DNA of 64,000 bases from Selenomonas sp. ND2010 (GCF_000702005.1 NZ_KL370848.1:10901-74900); one strand, 5' to 3'. Counted from the stretch's first letter, positions 8,609-17,867 are shown. Notes: generated by a model from the letters alone, not told the origin. Program-made: numbers and translations.

Positions 8609-9814
8609 TTACTGTTTTGCTGGCAGTTCCACCTGATCCAGAATCCCGAGTACTTCCGCGATGATGACCCCGTAATTACTCATCGGGATTCCTTGTCGGC
8701 GGCATTCCGCCACCCGGCTAAGCACATATTTGCGATTGAACATGCAGGCACCACAGTGAATAACAAAATCATATCCCTTTAAGTCCTTTGGGAAGTCGCG
8801 CCCCGCTACGATTTGGATATGAATATTTTCCCCTAGCTTTTTCTTCAACAAGCGAGGAAGTTTCACCCGGCCGATATCTTCCGCCAGCGGACGATGCGTA
8901 CAGGCTTCAGCAATCAAAATGTGGGCATCATCCGGCAGAGCTGCCAGTTTTTTTGCTGACGCAGTGAAATAATCAATATCCCCCTTATATCCTGCAAAAA
9001 GCACCGAAAACGAAGTCAGCCTGCTCGCAGTGGGTTTCTTTTCAAAAACCGTACGGAACACCTGTGAATCCGTGATAATGAGCTGCGGTGGTTCTTTCAA
9101 GAGCGCCAGCGTACGCTCTAATTCATCCGTAGTACAGCAAAGTACATGGCATTTCCGATCCAAAAGCTCGCGCAAGGTCTGTACCTGCGGCAAAATCAGT
9201 CGCCCTTTGGGTGCCTGGATGTCCTGCGGCATCACCAGCAATACCGTATCACCAGCATCGCATAGTCCGCCTGTGATGCTCTGCTGCTCAAAATCCTCAG
9301 GCAGCTGACGAATCAACTCATCCCGTACGTTATCAACGCCTGTGCCATCAGCAGAGCTGACAAAAATCGCGGACAAGCCGGTTTCATCCTTTACCTTTTG
9401 CGCCAAGGACTGCCCCTTATCCGCCAGCGTGTCAATCTGGCTGATAACCGCTACCACCGGTGTTTTAGCCATGCGGAACTTCTTTACCCACGCCAGTTCT
9501 TCCATCATATCCGCATCATGGAAAAGCACTAAGGCAATATCCGTTTCCGCTGAAGCTTTCTCCGTCTTCTGCACCCGAAGCTTTCCGAGTTTTCCCTCAT
9601 CATCAAAACCAGCCGTGTCGATAAACACCACCGGTCCGATACCATGAAGTTCCATCGCTTTGTATACGGGATCTGTAGTAGTTCCTGGCACATCCGATAC
9701 CGTAGCGATTTCCTGTCCAGTAAGTGCATTGATGAGACTGGACTTGCCGCTGTTACGCCGCCCAAACAGTCCAATATGCAGGCGATTTGCCCGCGGGGTA
9801 TCATTAAGACTCAA
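8609..9814 (-). CDS. hydF: [FeFe]-hydrogenase maturation GTPase HydF
   Basis: This 401-residue protein has an N-terminal GTPase domain (P-loop GRRNSGKSS at 18-26, G3 DTAG at 66-69) and a C-terminal iron-sulfur domain with Cys305-x-His307 and His353-Cys354-x-x-Cys357, the HydF cluster ligands. HydF is the scaffold that delivers the 2Fe subcluster made by HydE and HydG to the apo-hydrogenase. Neither partner nor a hydrogenase gene is in the window. The frame begins at a TTG codon (9814) with GAGG just upstream; no ATG or GTG fits better, and the N-terminal sequence aligns with family starts from there. Confidence 0.95.
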   Translation of the reverse strand: MSLNDTPRANRLHIGLFGRRNSGKSSLINALTGQEIATVSDVPGTTTDPVYKAMELHGIGPVVFIDTAGFDDEGKLGKLRVQKTEKASAETDIALVLFHDADMMEELAWVKKFRMAKTPVVAVISQIDTLADKGQSLAQKVKDETGLSAIFVSSADGTGVDNVRDELIRQLPEDFEQQSITGGLCDAGDTVLLVMPQDIQAPKGRLILPQVQTLRELLDRKCHVLCCTTDELERTLALLKEPPQLIITDSQVFRTVFEKKPTASRLTSFSVLFAGYKGDIDYFTASAKKLAALPDDAHILIAEACTHRPLAEDIGRVKLPRLLKKKLGENIHIQIVAGRDFPKDLKGYDFVIHCGACMFNRKYVLSRVAECRRQGIPMSNYGVIIAEVLGILDQVELPAKQ

Positions 9815-9924
9815 CGTTCCTCACGCTCCTCTTTCCTCCGTTTTGTTTAGTATAGCATACTCCAATCCAAATATGATACACTATAGCTATCTGAAATCTG
9901 CAAACCGCAAAGGAGTTTCCTATT

Positions 9925-10500
9925 ATGAGTGATTATACGAATTTTCAAGTTGGCGAACCGTTCCCACTGCCCATAAAAAATCGGCAAGACGGTGGCATGT
10001 TCCAAGTAGACGCCAACGGTTGCATGTTCATCCTCCAATTGTCCCACACGGACATCATTGCCATCGAAGCCTTCCGGACCGGTAAAATGGAACTTGGCCT
10101 CTACGAACAGGATGGCCTGCTTTTCTTCCTCTACCAGATTGACGGCATCTTCAAAGAAGGCTGGGGCGATGCTCCCTTTTCTCTCTCCGGCATAAAAGAG
10201 GAGCTCATGCCTACCGAAAAAAGCCTGCGCGACTCCGTCATTCATCTCTATCTCGTCGACACCACCTTGCAGGTCCTGCTGGCACAGCGCGATATCCCCT
10301 TGAATGATAAATTCATGAGCATCATTCGCAAGCATGTCGAAAAACAGCAGCAAAAGCCTTTCTCACCGGAAGCTTTTCTGAAAAAAGTCCAACAGATCTG
10401 GGCAGCAAAAACCTCAGCGGCTATGCGGGAAAAAGCCAGCGCTATCCAGGAAGTAAAAATGGATATCTCCATTCCTCAACCACCCAAAACGTTAAACTAA
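9925..10500 (+). CDS. Protein of unknown function (cytoplasmic)
   Basis: The 191-residue protein lacks a signal peptide or membrane helix. The first 125 residues look like an alpha/beta domain (GCMFILQLSHTDIIAIEAF, then a Leu/Phe-rich strand), followed by a helical C-terminal third rich in Lys and Gln. AAAGGAG lies nine bases before the ATG. It is transcribed divergently from hydF and ends in a bidirectional terminator. I do not recognise a family. Confidence 0.7.
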   Translation: MSDYTNFQVGEPFPLPIKNRQDGGMFQVDANGCMFILQLSHTDIIAIEAFRTGKMELGLYEQDGLLFFLYQIDGIFKEGWGDAPFSLSGIKEELMPTEKSLRDSVIHLYLVDTTLQVLLAQRDIPLNDKFMSIIRKHVEKQQQKPFSPEAFLKKVQQIWAAKTSAAMREKASAIQEVKMDISIPQPPKTLN

Positions 10501-10513
10501 ATCAAGACATTAA

Positions 10514-10546
10514 AAGGGCGCCTCTCGAAGGATAATCGAGGGCGCC
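10514..10546. terminator. Bidirectional terminator
   Basis: The inverted repeat GGCGCC-TCTCGA/TCGAGGGCGCC (one bulge) separates two convergent genes. Confidence 0.7.
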
Positions 10547-10560
10547 ATCTTGCATATTTG

Positions 10561-10794
10561 TTACGCGACACCTACAGCCACGTTGATATCATTCTCACGG
10601 CTATCAAGCCATTCAGCTACTGCCAGATACTCCGCAGACTTGCGATCTGCCGAAGCGAGGCCGACCACGTCATGATGCTCAGCATAGTCCTGGAAATTGG
10701 TATGTCCCATAAGTCTAGCTGCTTTCGTGAACTGTTTCACGCGGACAGGAATAAATACATCTTCCATCCACTGCGAATAAATCTGTACCTTCAT
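10561..10794 (-). CDS. Small protein of unknown function, 77 residues
   Basis: The start at 10794 is fixed by AAGGAG eight bases upstream; an in-frame ATG at 10818 precedes the ribosome site and is not used. The protein is soluble, with a YSQWMEDVFIPVRVKQF opening and a C-terminal AEWLDSRENDINVAVGVA. Coding quality and a clear ribosome site argue that it is real; the function is unknown. Confidence 0.65.
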   Translation of the reverse strand: MKVQIYSQWMEDVFIPVRVKQFTKAARLMGHTNFQDYAEHHDVVGLASADRKSAEYLAVAEWLDSRENDINVAVGVA

Positions 10795-11073
10795 GATAAT
10801 CACTCCTTGTATCAACACTTTGATTGTAATTGATTAAATTGATGAAATAACCATCCACAGCATTTCAACCAATTAACAATCATGCAGGTACAATCCACTG
10901 TCTTTGCAGTCTTGTTACAAGTTATATCGTTATTATCATGAAAAAACTTAAGCCTCACGTAACAAATATGTAAAACTATATTCAATTTTCCTACTTATAT
11001 TTTACTCCCGCCTTAGTCTCCTGTCAATATTATTGTGCGAATATTTTTATTAGTATAAATATATTGTATACAT
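10795..11073. other. AT-rich intergenic region, no gene seen
   Basis: About 280 bp of very AT-rich sequence separate the 77-residue gene from the PHP phosphatase gene. It must hold the promoter of the former (minus strand), but no hexamer pair stands out. No RNA gene was recognised. Confidence 0.5.
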
Positions 11074-11922
11074 TCAGCCAAGGTCGATAACTTTTCGTTT
11101 CTTTCCGGCCAATTGAAGGGTAGTCGTATACCCGAACTGCTTGACGTAATCCACGGCCTGCTGATTATAGGCGCCACAATCTTCCGGTTTATGCGCGTCA
11201 GATGTCGTAATTATCGGCAAATCATACTTGGCCGCAATCTTCATGAAATCTGGATACGGCGTTATCTCAGCGATCGGATAGCGATAGAAGGTTCCCGTAT
11301 TGACATCAACAATCATATTCGCTTTTTTCATGGCCTTCGCCACACGCTCTAAATAAGGCGTCACATCAAACTCCGGCAAGAACTTAAACAAGCGGATGTT
11401 AAACGGGTGTCCTAATACATCGTAAAGACCGGAATCCGCTAACTTCTCTGCCTCCTCTGTGTACCACTCATAAATGTCTTGCAACGAATGTTTCTGCCAC
11501 TCCGCGATGATTTCGGAACAATCATACGCCCAGCCATGCAAGAAATGAACCGAACCGATCACATAATCAAAATCATAATCTTTCAGGATATCCTTCACTT
11601 TCTCCTGATCTTGAAAATTGCAAACCTCGATCCCCGTGCGAACCGTATGCTCTTTCCGCAGCTCAGCCATAAAGCGGAAATAATCATCCAGTGTGTATTT
11701 AAATTTATTGGACTTCAACCACTTCTGCTGAAAAGTCCCCATAGCAGAATCATCCAAAATCAAATCTTCATAATATAACTCCTTGAACTCTGGGAACGTA
11801 TGAGAATGTTCCGAAATGCCAATTTCTGCTAAACCGCGCTCTTTCGCAGCTTGAAAGAAGCCTTCAACCCAAGCTTTGTCATAGGAACCTTTTTCGAAAT
11901 GCATATGGTAATCAATTTTCAT
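11074..11922 (-). CDS. PHP-domain phosphatase, histidinol-phosphatase (HisJ) type
   Basis: The 282-residue protein opens with the PHP metal motif DYHMHFEKG and continues with ISEHSHTFPE, GIEVCNF, VIGSVHFLHG, VLGHPFNIRLF, VDVNTGTFYR and TTSDAHKPEDCG, the ordered metal-binding segments of HisJ-like phosphatases. Such enzymes hydrolyse histidinol phosphate or related phosphomonoesters. The start at 11922 places GAGGAGGA six bases upstream; the frame opens two codons earlier at an ATG too close to the ribosome site. No histidine genes are adjacent and a second member occurs at 40581-41354, so the substrate is uncertain. Confidence 0.87.
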   Translation of the reverse strand: MKIDYHMHFEKGSYDKAWVEGFFQAAKERGLAEIGISEHSHTFPEFKELYYEDLILDDSAMGTFQQKWLKSNKFKYTLDDYFRFMAELRKEHTVRTGIEVCNFQDQEKVKDILKDYDFDYVIGSVHFLHGWAYDCSEIIAEWQKHSLQDIYEWYTEEAEKLADSGLYDVLGHPFNIRLFKFLPEFDVTPYLERVAKAMKKANMIVDVNTGTFYRYPIAEITPYPDFMKIAAKYDLPIITTSDAHKPEDCGAYNQQAVDYVKQFGYTTTLQLAGKKRKVIDLG

Positions 11923-11939
11923 TATCATTCCTCCTCATA

Positions 11940-11995
11940 CAAAAAACCTGCAGCCTCATTGTAGCATATCCGCCACCGAAGTTACAGGTTTACAT
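11940..11995 (-). terminator. Probable terminator of the HAD hydrolase gene
   Basis: On the minus strand CCTGTAACTTC can pair with GAGGCTGCAGG (one mismatch, two G-U pairs) across a 20-nt loop, followed by TTTTTTG. Confidence 0.6.
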
Positions 11996-12001
11996 TGGGT
12001 A

Positions 12002-12808
12002 TTAGCCACAAAGGCCCTTATCCATAAGCCTTTGAATGCCACGCAGGACACCGGCCTCGGCATTGCTATCGGTAGAATACCGTGCCAGCTTTTTGATCGT
12101 AGGATGCGCATTTTCCATCGCAAAACTATAATCTACCGCTTCTAACATCTCAACATCATTCAAGTAATCGCCAAACGCCGCACATTCCTCCGGCCGTATC
12201 TGCAAATACTGCTGCACCTGCTGTACGGCAACGCCCTTGTTAATGTCAGCGTTCATGACATCGACCCAATAATCACTCGACATAACGACCTGCAGACGAT
12301 CGCGAAACGGTGCCAACAGCGGGTAGATTGTCTTTTCCGCATTTCCCGTCGGATCGAAAAATGCGGCTTTGATCGGCTCATCCTCGATGTGCGCAAAATC
12401 ATCTACGGTTTCCGAATGCGTATAGTATTTGTCTAGTTCCGCCTGAATCAAGGCATCGTGTTCTGCTTCCAAAACATAAGCATCCCGTTTGCCACAGAAA
12501 ATCCGGTAAATCGCCGGCTGCTGACCTGCCGCCGTCAGCACTTGATGCGTAAGTTCACGGTCCATGGAACTAGAAAACAACTCTCGGCCTTGATACATCA
12601 CCATCGTACCATTCTCCGCCAAAAACAAAAACTCATCCCGATACTTGTCAAAACTATCCAACAGGGAAAAATACTGCCGCCCGGAACACGGTGCAAACAA
12701 AATGCCCCGCGCCCGCAACTGACTGACCATGTCATCAAAGCCACTTGGAAGCTTGCCTTTTTCATCCAATAACGTCCCATCCATATCCGACATAACCAGT
12801 TTAATCAT
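12002..12808 (-). CDS. HAD-superfamily IIB (Cof-type) phosphatase
   Basis: The 268-residue protein has the HAD nucleophile motif SDMDGTLLD (Asp8, Asp10), motif II PCSGRQYFS, a C2B cap domain (about 85-185), and the C-terminal GDYLNDVEMLE metal motif followed by AMENAHPTIKKLA. Cof-type HAD enzymes dephosphorylate sugar phosphates, flavin precursors or nucleotides in the cytoplasm; specificity cannot be read. TAGGAG lies seven bases before the ATG. Confidence 0.9.
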   Translation of the reverse strand: MIKLVMSDMDGTLLDEKGKLPSGFDDMVSQLRARGILFAPCSGRQYFSLLDSFDKYRDEFLFLAENGTMVMYQGRELFSSSMDRELTHQVLTAAGQQPAIYRIFCGKRDAYVLEAEHDALIQAELDKYYTHSETVDDFAHIEDEPIKAAFFDPTGNAEKTIYPLLAPFRDRLQVVMSSDYWVDVMNADINKGVAVQQVQQYLQIRPEECAAFGDYLNDVEMLEAVDYSFAMENAHPTIKKLARYSTDSNAEAGVLRGIQRLMDKGLCG

Positions 12809-13000
12809 ATCCGTACTCCTATCTTCAATTTCATTCGAAGTATATATCCATTTCGTAATGCATATATTATACCGTAAATCAGCGAGTTATACCACCAGCA
12901 AAAGGATAATTCACCACTATTTTTTTTTGAAAAAGGATTATTGATATTCGATGCGGAATAATAGGAAGAGAAAAGATGTAGTATGAAGGAGGTACTAAAC

Positions 13001-13849
13001 ATGGCTTTTCCAGAGCTTATCAAATCAGACGAAGACATTCTGAATGCATTCAAAGTGGTAATCCCTTATATCAATAATATTGTTCGCGAGGATGTTGTCA
13101 TTGGACTCACCAACCTCACGGAATATATTGATTATGTGAAGGGAAAGACCCTCGACATCAAAATCAAACCCGGAATGCCCATCAAAGACATTCCGACCAT
13201 CCAGGAATGCATCAAACACGACCGCATCACCTATGATGACCAGGATGCTAGCGTTTACGGTGTTCCCATCAAGACAATTTTCGCCCCGATTCATGGCGTA
13301 AACGGCAATGTCATCGGTACAATCAGCACCGGCGTAGACATGGAAAGCAATATGAATCTGGTTCGTTCCATCGAAGACATCACCACGGCCACCAAGACCG
13401 TCTATGATGCTGTCGAACAAGTCGCACAAAGCGCAGGTGAGCTGGCAAAAGCGGGCCAGCAGTCGGTCGAGCAGGCAAAATTCTTGCAGGAACGCAATGC
13501 CGACACTCTGAAAGTCATCGATTTCATCACCAATATCGCTGGTCAGACCAACCTTCTCGGTCTCAATGCCGCCATCGAGGCCGCTCGCGCAGGGGAACAG
13601 GGCCGCGGTTTTGCCGTTGTTGCCGAAGAAGTCCGGAAACTCGCCGAGCAGTCTCGTGAAGCTACCGAAAAGATTCAGTCCACTCTGGCAGAAATGAATA
13701 CTGCCGTCAACGAAATCTCGCGCACGATTGAATCGACGGGTGCCATCAGCGAAGAACAGGCTGCCTCCACCGAAGAAATCACCGCCCACCTGGCAAAAGT
13801 AACCCAGGCGGCCGAACAACTCAACAAATTTATCGCTCTGTTCAAATAA
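13001..13849 (+). CDS. Soluble methyl-accepting chemotaxis-like protein
   Basis: The 282-residue protein has no membrane helix. Residues 1-115 form a small sensor-type domain ([20 protein letters not shown] ... [21 protein letters not shown]), and residues 130-282 a helical MCP signalling domain whose hairpin tip [20 protein letters not shown] is intact. It should form a cytoplasmic receptor dimer talking to CheW/CheA, none of which is in the window. The chosen ATG at 13001 is eight bases after AAGGAGG; an ATG at 12983 overlaps that site. The gene has its own terminator and is monocistronic. The short sensor domain suggests sensing of an intracellular metabolite, which is inference. Confidence 0.88.
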   Translation: MAFPELIKSDEDILNAFKVVIPYINNIVREDVVIGLTNLTEYIDYVKGKTLDIKIKPGMPIKDIPTIQECIKHDRITYDDQDASVYGVPIKTIFAPIHGVNGNVIGTISTGVDMESNMNLVRSIEDITTATKTVYDAVEQVAQSAGELAKAGQQSVEQAKFLQERNADTLKVIDFITNIAGQTNLLGLNAAIEAARAGEQGRGFAVVAEEVRKLAEQSREATEKIQSTLAEMNTAVNEISRTIESTGAISEEQAASTEEITAHLAKVTQAAEQLNKFIALFK

Positions 13850-13856
13850 GAACGTC

Positions 13857-13890
13857 AAAAGGAACTGCCCCAAGGCAGTTCCTTTTGTTT
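13857..13890 (+). terminator. Terminator of the soluble chemoreceptor gene
   Basis: A 13-bp perfect stem AAAAGGAACTGCC/GGCAGTTCCTTTT with loop CCAA, followed by GTTTG. Confidence 0.88.
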
Positions 13891-14013
13891 GCAATTTTTT
13901 CTCTCCCTATCCAGCAGGAATCCATCGCTCTTTATAGAAATTTGCACATATACAACTGCCGTTATATTTCACGTTTTTTTCTATACCGAACCTATAAGAA
14001 AGGATGTGTACGT

Positions 14014-14397
14014 ATGAAAAAAATCAGTTCCGTGTTTGCTGGTATGCTGCTTATGCTATGTACCATATGCATTTCTCCAGTCTATGCCACCGATTATTAC
14101 ATGGGGCAATATTCCAATGGCAACCATGCTTGGCTAATGTCGGATAGCATAAAAATTGGAAACTATCGAAACTTTGAAGTCACGATAAAATCGGTTCGAA
14201 ATAACGAAGTACGCAATTACATCCATTATGTTTTTTCCGGCGGCGTGGGCCCTAATGGATACATCGAGACGTTCAGCAGTTCTGATGGCCGCAGTGGGGA
14301 AATAAATGCCAGCGGCCTCGACCAATGGTCACCCGTCGAACACAATATTTATAGCCACTACCAAACCGTATGGTCGGCACATATAACAGGACATTGA
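14014..14397 (+). CDS. Small exported protein, 127 residues
   Basis: The start at 14014 follows AAAGGA by nine bases; the longer frame from 13885 runs through the preceding terminator and is not coding. A signal peptide ends near PVYA. The mature protein begins DYYMGQYSNGNHAWLMSD and contains SIKIGNYRNFEVTI, a pattern echoed in the next gene (GNGNYVLVSA ... GVGSYADRT), so the two look like diverged tandem relatives. Function unknown. Confidence 0.68.
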   Translation: MKKISSVFAGMLLMLCTICISPVYATDYYMGQYSNGNHAWLMSDSIKIGNYRNFEVTIKSVRNNEVRNYIHYVFSGGVGPNGYIETFSSSDGRSGEINASGLDQWSPVEHNIYSHYQTVWSAHITGH

Positions 14398-14429
14398 CGA
14401 AAATAATCCGCTAAGGAGCGTGGTACATT

Positions 14430-14978
14430 ATGTTGCGAATACTGACATCTTGTTTTTTCGCCCTGCTGCTATTTATCCCTTGTTCAATAGGACAAGCCGA
14501 TTCACTATATCCGGAAACTCTCGGCAACGGCAATTATGTTCTGGTCTCCGCCCATCAAGGCGTAGGTAGTTATGCGGATAGAACATCTGCGATTATAAAG
14601 GAATCACAACCACCTGCTTACCTAATCGCTATAAATGTTGTCTTCATTACATTTTCTGAAACATACGGGCAAACTTATGGAACATATAAGGGTGCTCCCT
14701 ATACCGTAGGGGATACTAACCCCCACTATTTTCTCTATAATTATGACAACAAGAAAATGGCTTCGTACCACGCTGGTAATTGGTCTCTTTGGGATATCAA
14801 TCGTGATCATACTTATGCAGAGGGAGACCCATTTATTCCTTACACAGCAGAAGTGGCTTTTGTTTCAGCCTGCAAGATGCGTTTTTACAACGACACATTA
14901 GGATACAGCCCAATGCTTCAGCATTATTATCGTGTTATCGATGAAGATTTTTTATCGTCTATTAAATATATGAACTAA
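14430..14978 (+). CDS. Exported protein, 182 residues, related to the preceding gene
   Basis: The precursor has a signal peptide (MLRILTSCFFALLLFIPCSI...) and a Tyr-rich mature part containing LGNGNYVLVSAHQGVGSYA, an aromatic HYFLYNYDNKK segment and WSLWDINRDHTYAEGDPF. AAGGAG lies eleven bases before the ATG, and the gene follows the previous one by 32 bp, so they are probably cotranscribed. The short mature protein may be a periplasmic or surface beta domain. No family recognised. Confidence 0.68.
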   Translation: MLRILTSCFFALLLFIPCSIGQADSLYPETLGNGNYVLVSAHQGVGSYADRTSAIIKESQPPAYLIAINVVFITFSETYGQTYGTYKGAPYTVGDTNPHYFLYNYDNKKMASYHAGNWSLWDINRDHTYAEGDPFIPYTAEVAFVSACKMRFYNDTLGYSPMLQHYYRVIDEDFLSSIKYMN

Positions 14979-14981
14979 AAC

Positions 14982-15024
14982 AAAAAATCTCGCTAACTTT
15001 TACTAAGTTAACGAGATTTTTTAT
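14982..15024. terminator. Bidirectional terminator
   Basis: A long stem AAAAATCTCGctAACTT/AAGTTaACGAGATTTTT with a five-base loop and flanking A and T runs separates the exported-protein pair from nirJ2. Confidence 0.88.
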
Positions 15025-15030
15025 ATTTTC

Positions 15031-16032
15031 TTATTTCTCACCACGACGGCCGTGATACAGGCACCACGGTTCTTCGGACATGTAGTCCCCTTCGTGATAG
15101 TAGGCGGCGCGGGCACGGCAACCGCCACAGGCACCTTTGTAGTTGCAAGTACCACAACCGCCACTATAGTCGAGAGTTCTGAGTTTTTTTAAGACCTCAC
15201 TGTTCTCCCAGATTTCATCAAATGGCGTTTCGTGAACATCGCCGAGTTCCATATTGAGGTAAGCACAGGGCTGCACCTTTCCCCGCGGGCTGATGATGCA
15301 ATACGAAAGACCTGCCAAACAACCGCGATGGAAACGACTCTTATAGCCAAGCTGATCCGCGATTCGCAGGAACTGTGGCGCACAGGTCGGTTTGAGTTCG
15401 ATATCGACTTCCTGCTGTTTTTTCATAATGCGCGTGAGTACGCTTTCGTACTGTTCTGCCCGCAGGGATTCTTCCTCGATAGTCTTAGCCCTTCCCGTCG
15501 GTACGAGGAAGAAGAAATGCACGGCTTTTGCGCCAAGTTCCACGGCAAAGTCCACCATATCTTCTACTTCTGCCTGATTCCAGTCCATAATAGTCATGTG
15601 AATCTGGAAGGGAATTCCCGCCTCGCGGCAGTTCTTCATCCCCGCCACAGCACCATCCCAACCACCAGGGAAATTGCGGAATTTGTCATGCTTTGCCTTA
15701 TCCAGTGAATCGAGCGAAATTCCCATGCCTTTCGCCCCAGCCTCTTTAAGCTTTCCAGCTACTTCCGGCGTAATCAGCGTACCATTGGTACCAAATACCG
15801 GAATCAAATGCAAATCGGCAGCATATTTCACCAGCTCAAAGATATCCGGACGTGTGAGTGGCTCGCCGCCCGAAAAAATCATGATTTTAAAGCCTGCCTT
15901 GGCTATCTCACGCAGGAGTTTTTTTGCCTCCTCCGTGTTCAGCTCTTCCTCGGCCTTGCAGCCCGCATCGCGATAACAATGCGCGCAGTACATATTGCAG
16001 GCATTCGTCGTATTCCAGGATATGATTTTCAT
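15031..16032 (-). CDS. Radical-SAM protein, NirJ2/AhbD type
   Basis: The 333-residue enzyme carries the radical-SAM cluster motif Cys12-x3-Cys16-x2-Cys19 (ACNMYCAHCYRD), the SAM-binding FSGGEPLTR, and a C-terminal SPASM-like set of cysteines (CLAGLSYCIIS, PCAYLN, GGCGTCNYKGACGGC, WCLYH). Together with the partner one base upstream it matches the NirJ1/NirJ2 pair, related to AhbC and AhbD of the siroheme-dependent haem pathway and to NirJ of haem d1 synthesis. A role in tetrapyrrole side-chain modification is likely; the exact product is not established for this type of organism. The gene is the last of a three-gene unit. Confidence 0.82.
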   Translation of the reverse strand: MKIISWNTTNACNMYCAHCYRDAGCKAEEELNTEEAKKLLREIAKAGFKIMIFSGGEPLTRPDIFELVKYAADLHLIPVFGTNGTLITPEVAGKLKEAGAKGMGISLDSLDKAKHDKFRNFPGGWDGAVAGMKNCREAGIPFQIHMTIMDWNQAEVEDMVDFAVELGAKAVHFFFLVPTGRAKTIEEESLRAEQYESVLTRIMKKQQEVDIELKPTCAPQFLRIADQLGYKSRFHRGCLAGLSYCIISPRGKVQPCAYLNMELGDVHETPFDEIWENSEVLKKLRTLDYSGGCGTCNYKGACGGCRARAAYYHEGDYMSEEPWCLYHGRRGEK

Positions 16033-16033
16033 C

Positions 16034-17221
16034 TTATTTGCCCTCCGTCAAACCAATTTCTTCATCGGTCAGATAGCAGGAGGGGTCCGATTCCCAGAAA
16101 TCGCCCGTGACCGCTTCGGCCCGGGTGCGGAAGTTGCCATTGCAGTTGTCGAGCCATTTGCATTTCGCACAACGCCCCTTGAGCAGTGGCTTACGATCTT
16201 TAAGTCCTGCCATAATCGGATTAGATACATCCGACCAGATATCGCCAAATTTACGCTCCCGCACATTCCCGAAGGTATGATGCTGCGTGAACTGGTCCGG
16301 ATGAACATAGCCTAGCGGATCAACTTCGCCAAAGGCAATGCCCGAGCGATTGCCGCCATTCATGGCGATGTACTTCTTAATCTGTGCCGCCGTCTCATCT
16401 TCACCAGCAGCCAATGCCTTGAGGTACATATAGACGCCATCACAGTGATTATCCACCGTCAGGATTTCTTTTTCGAGGCCCCGCTCTTCAAAATCCTTCG
16501 TACGGCGAATGATGATGTCCATAGCATGGCGGGATTCTTCCGGCGTAACATCCTGATCCACCATATGCTCACCGCGGCCAGAATAAACCAGATGATAGAA
16601 ACAAACGCGATTAATATTTTCGCGTTCGATAAAATCAAAGATATTATCGAGCTCCTGGATGTTATGATGATTAATCGTGAAACGAAGTCCGACACGCTGA
16701 CCTACAGCGACACAGTTCTTAATGCCTGCCATCGCCTTTTCATAGGCCCCCTCAACACCTCGGAATTTATCGTTGACATCTTTCAGGCCGTCCAGCGAGA
16801 TACCGACATAGCCCACGCCAATATCTTTGATACGCTGAGCCACTTCCCGCGTAATCAAAGTACCGTTTGTCGAAAGCGTCGGACGGACGCCTTTTTTCTG
16901 TGCATATTCGGCCAGCTCGAAAAAGTCTGGCCGGATGAGCGGCTCCCCACCTGAGAACAGCAAAACCGGCACTTTGAAATCTGCCAAATCATCGATGAAC
17001 TTCTTGGCTTCCTCAGTTGTCAGCTCGTTCTGGTATTTCGATGCATCCGATCCCATATAGCAATGCATGCATTTGAGGTTGCAAGTCTTGGTGGAGTTCC
17101 AGACAACCACCGGGCCCATCCCCTCTGCTGCACCATTTCTCATCGAATGCGCATTCTTGGTATAGCGCAAATTGTCCCCAAAATACTCGCGCGCAAATAA
17201 CAGCTTCGTTACACTAATCAT
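16034..17221 (-). CDS. Radical-SAM protein, NirJ1/AhbC type
   Basis: The 395-residue enzyme has the family N-terminus (MISVTKLLFAREYFGDNLRY), a radical-SAM motif Cys47-x3-Cys51-x2-Cys54 (TCNLKCMHCYMG), FSGGEPLIR, and a C-terminal cysteine cluster (CAKCKWLDNCNG and a later Cys in DPSCYLT). AhbC-type enzymes remove acetate side chains from didecarboxysiroheme, and NirJ acts in haem d1 synthesis. No other haem gene is in the window. The stop is separated by one base from the nirJ2 start. A TetR regulator lies 40 bp upstream in the same direction. Confidence 0.83.
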   Translation of the reverse strand: MISVTKLLFAREYFGDNLRYTKNAHSMRNGAAEGMGPVVVWNSTKTCNLKCMHCYMGSDASKYQNELTTEEAKKFIDDLADFKVPVLLFSGGEPLIRPDFFELAEYAQKKGVRPTLSTNGTLITREVAQRIKDIGVGYVGISLDGLKDVNDKFRGVEGAYEKAMAGIKNCVAVGQRVGLRFTINHHNIQELDNIFDFIERENINRVCFYHLVYSGRGEHMVDQDVTPEESRHAMDIIIRRTKDFEERGLEKEILTVDNHCDGVYMYLKALAAGEDETAAQIKKYIAMNGGNRSGIAFGEVDPLGYVHPDQFTQHHTFGNVRERKFGDIWSDVSNPIMAGLKDRKPLLKGRCAKCKWLDNCNGNFRTRAEAVTGDFWESDPSCYLTDEEIGLTEGK

Positions 17222-17261
17222 TACTTCCTACACTCCTAAAACATCTAAACACACAATCCTA

Positions 17262-17867
17262 TTATTTTCTCAACCGAATGCCATCAAGAATCAACCGCGT
17301 CTTCATCTCAATATTTTCCTGAAACGATATATTCAGTTTGCTAAGCGCTGCTGCCTGATAAATGGAATGGAACATCTCCGCAATGAGCTCTGGCGGTACG
17401 TCCTGACGAATCTCTCCGCGTTCCTGTCCTTCCCGCAGGATGCGCTCGTAAAGGCCCTTAAAGCCAGGGGATGCTACTTTGGGCTGCTTATCGCTGCCCT
17501 CTGGAAGTCCCGAGTGCTCTGCTGCCGAAATAAACAGCGGCAATACATAACGGTTTTTATCCAAAAAGCACGCGGTAATACGGCAGCCAGCCTCCAAAAG
17601 TTCATCGGCTGGACGATTTGCCGCTTTGAGCTCCCGCAAAGCCTCAGCCACCTCGGTTACCATCTGCTGTATCAATTGTACGAGAATCTCTTCTTTGGAC
17701 TGAAAATAATTATAAAAAGTTCCGATTCCCAAATCTGCCGCGTTCATGATATCTGCCACCGAGGTTTCCTTGAATCCTTTTTGGCTGAACTGCTCTACCG
17801 CTGCATCGAGTATCGCCTTGCGGGACTGCAATTTTTTGCGTTCCCGACGCCCCATTTTCTCCTCCAT
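17262..17867 (-). CDS. TetR-family transcriptional regulator
   Basis: The 201-residue protein has a typical TetR N-terminal DNA-binding domain (ILDAAVEQFSQKGF, then TSVADIMNAADLGIGTFYNY, YFQSKEEIL) and an all-helical ligand-binding part. Both ATG 17867 (AGGAG eight bases upstream) and ATG 17855 (GGAGGAG three bases upstream) are possible. Being first in the unit with nirJ1-nirJ2, it probably regulates its own operon in response to a tetrapyrrole or another ligand; this is inference from context. Confidence 0.88.
   Translation of the reverse strand: MEEKMGRRERKKLQSRKAILDAAVEQFSQKGFKETSVADIMNAADLGIGTFYNYFQSKEEILVQLIQQMVTEVAEALRELKAANRPADELLEAGCRITACFLDKNRYVLPLFISAAEHSGLPEGSDKQPKVASPGFKGLYERILREGQERGEIRQDVPPELIAEMFHSIYQAAALSKLNISFQENIEMKTRLILDGIRLRK

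Noticed and set aside
13885-14013. Longer start for the small exported protein at 14014
   Set aside because: The added codons run through a terminator hairpin; the signal peptide and ribosome site fit 14014.
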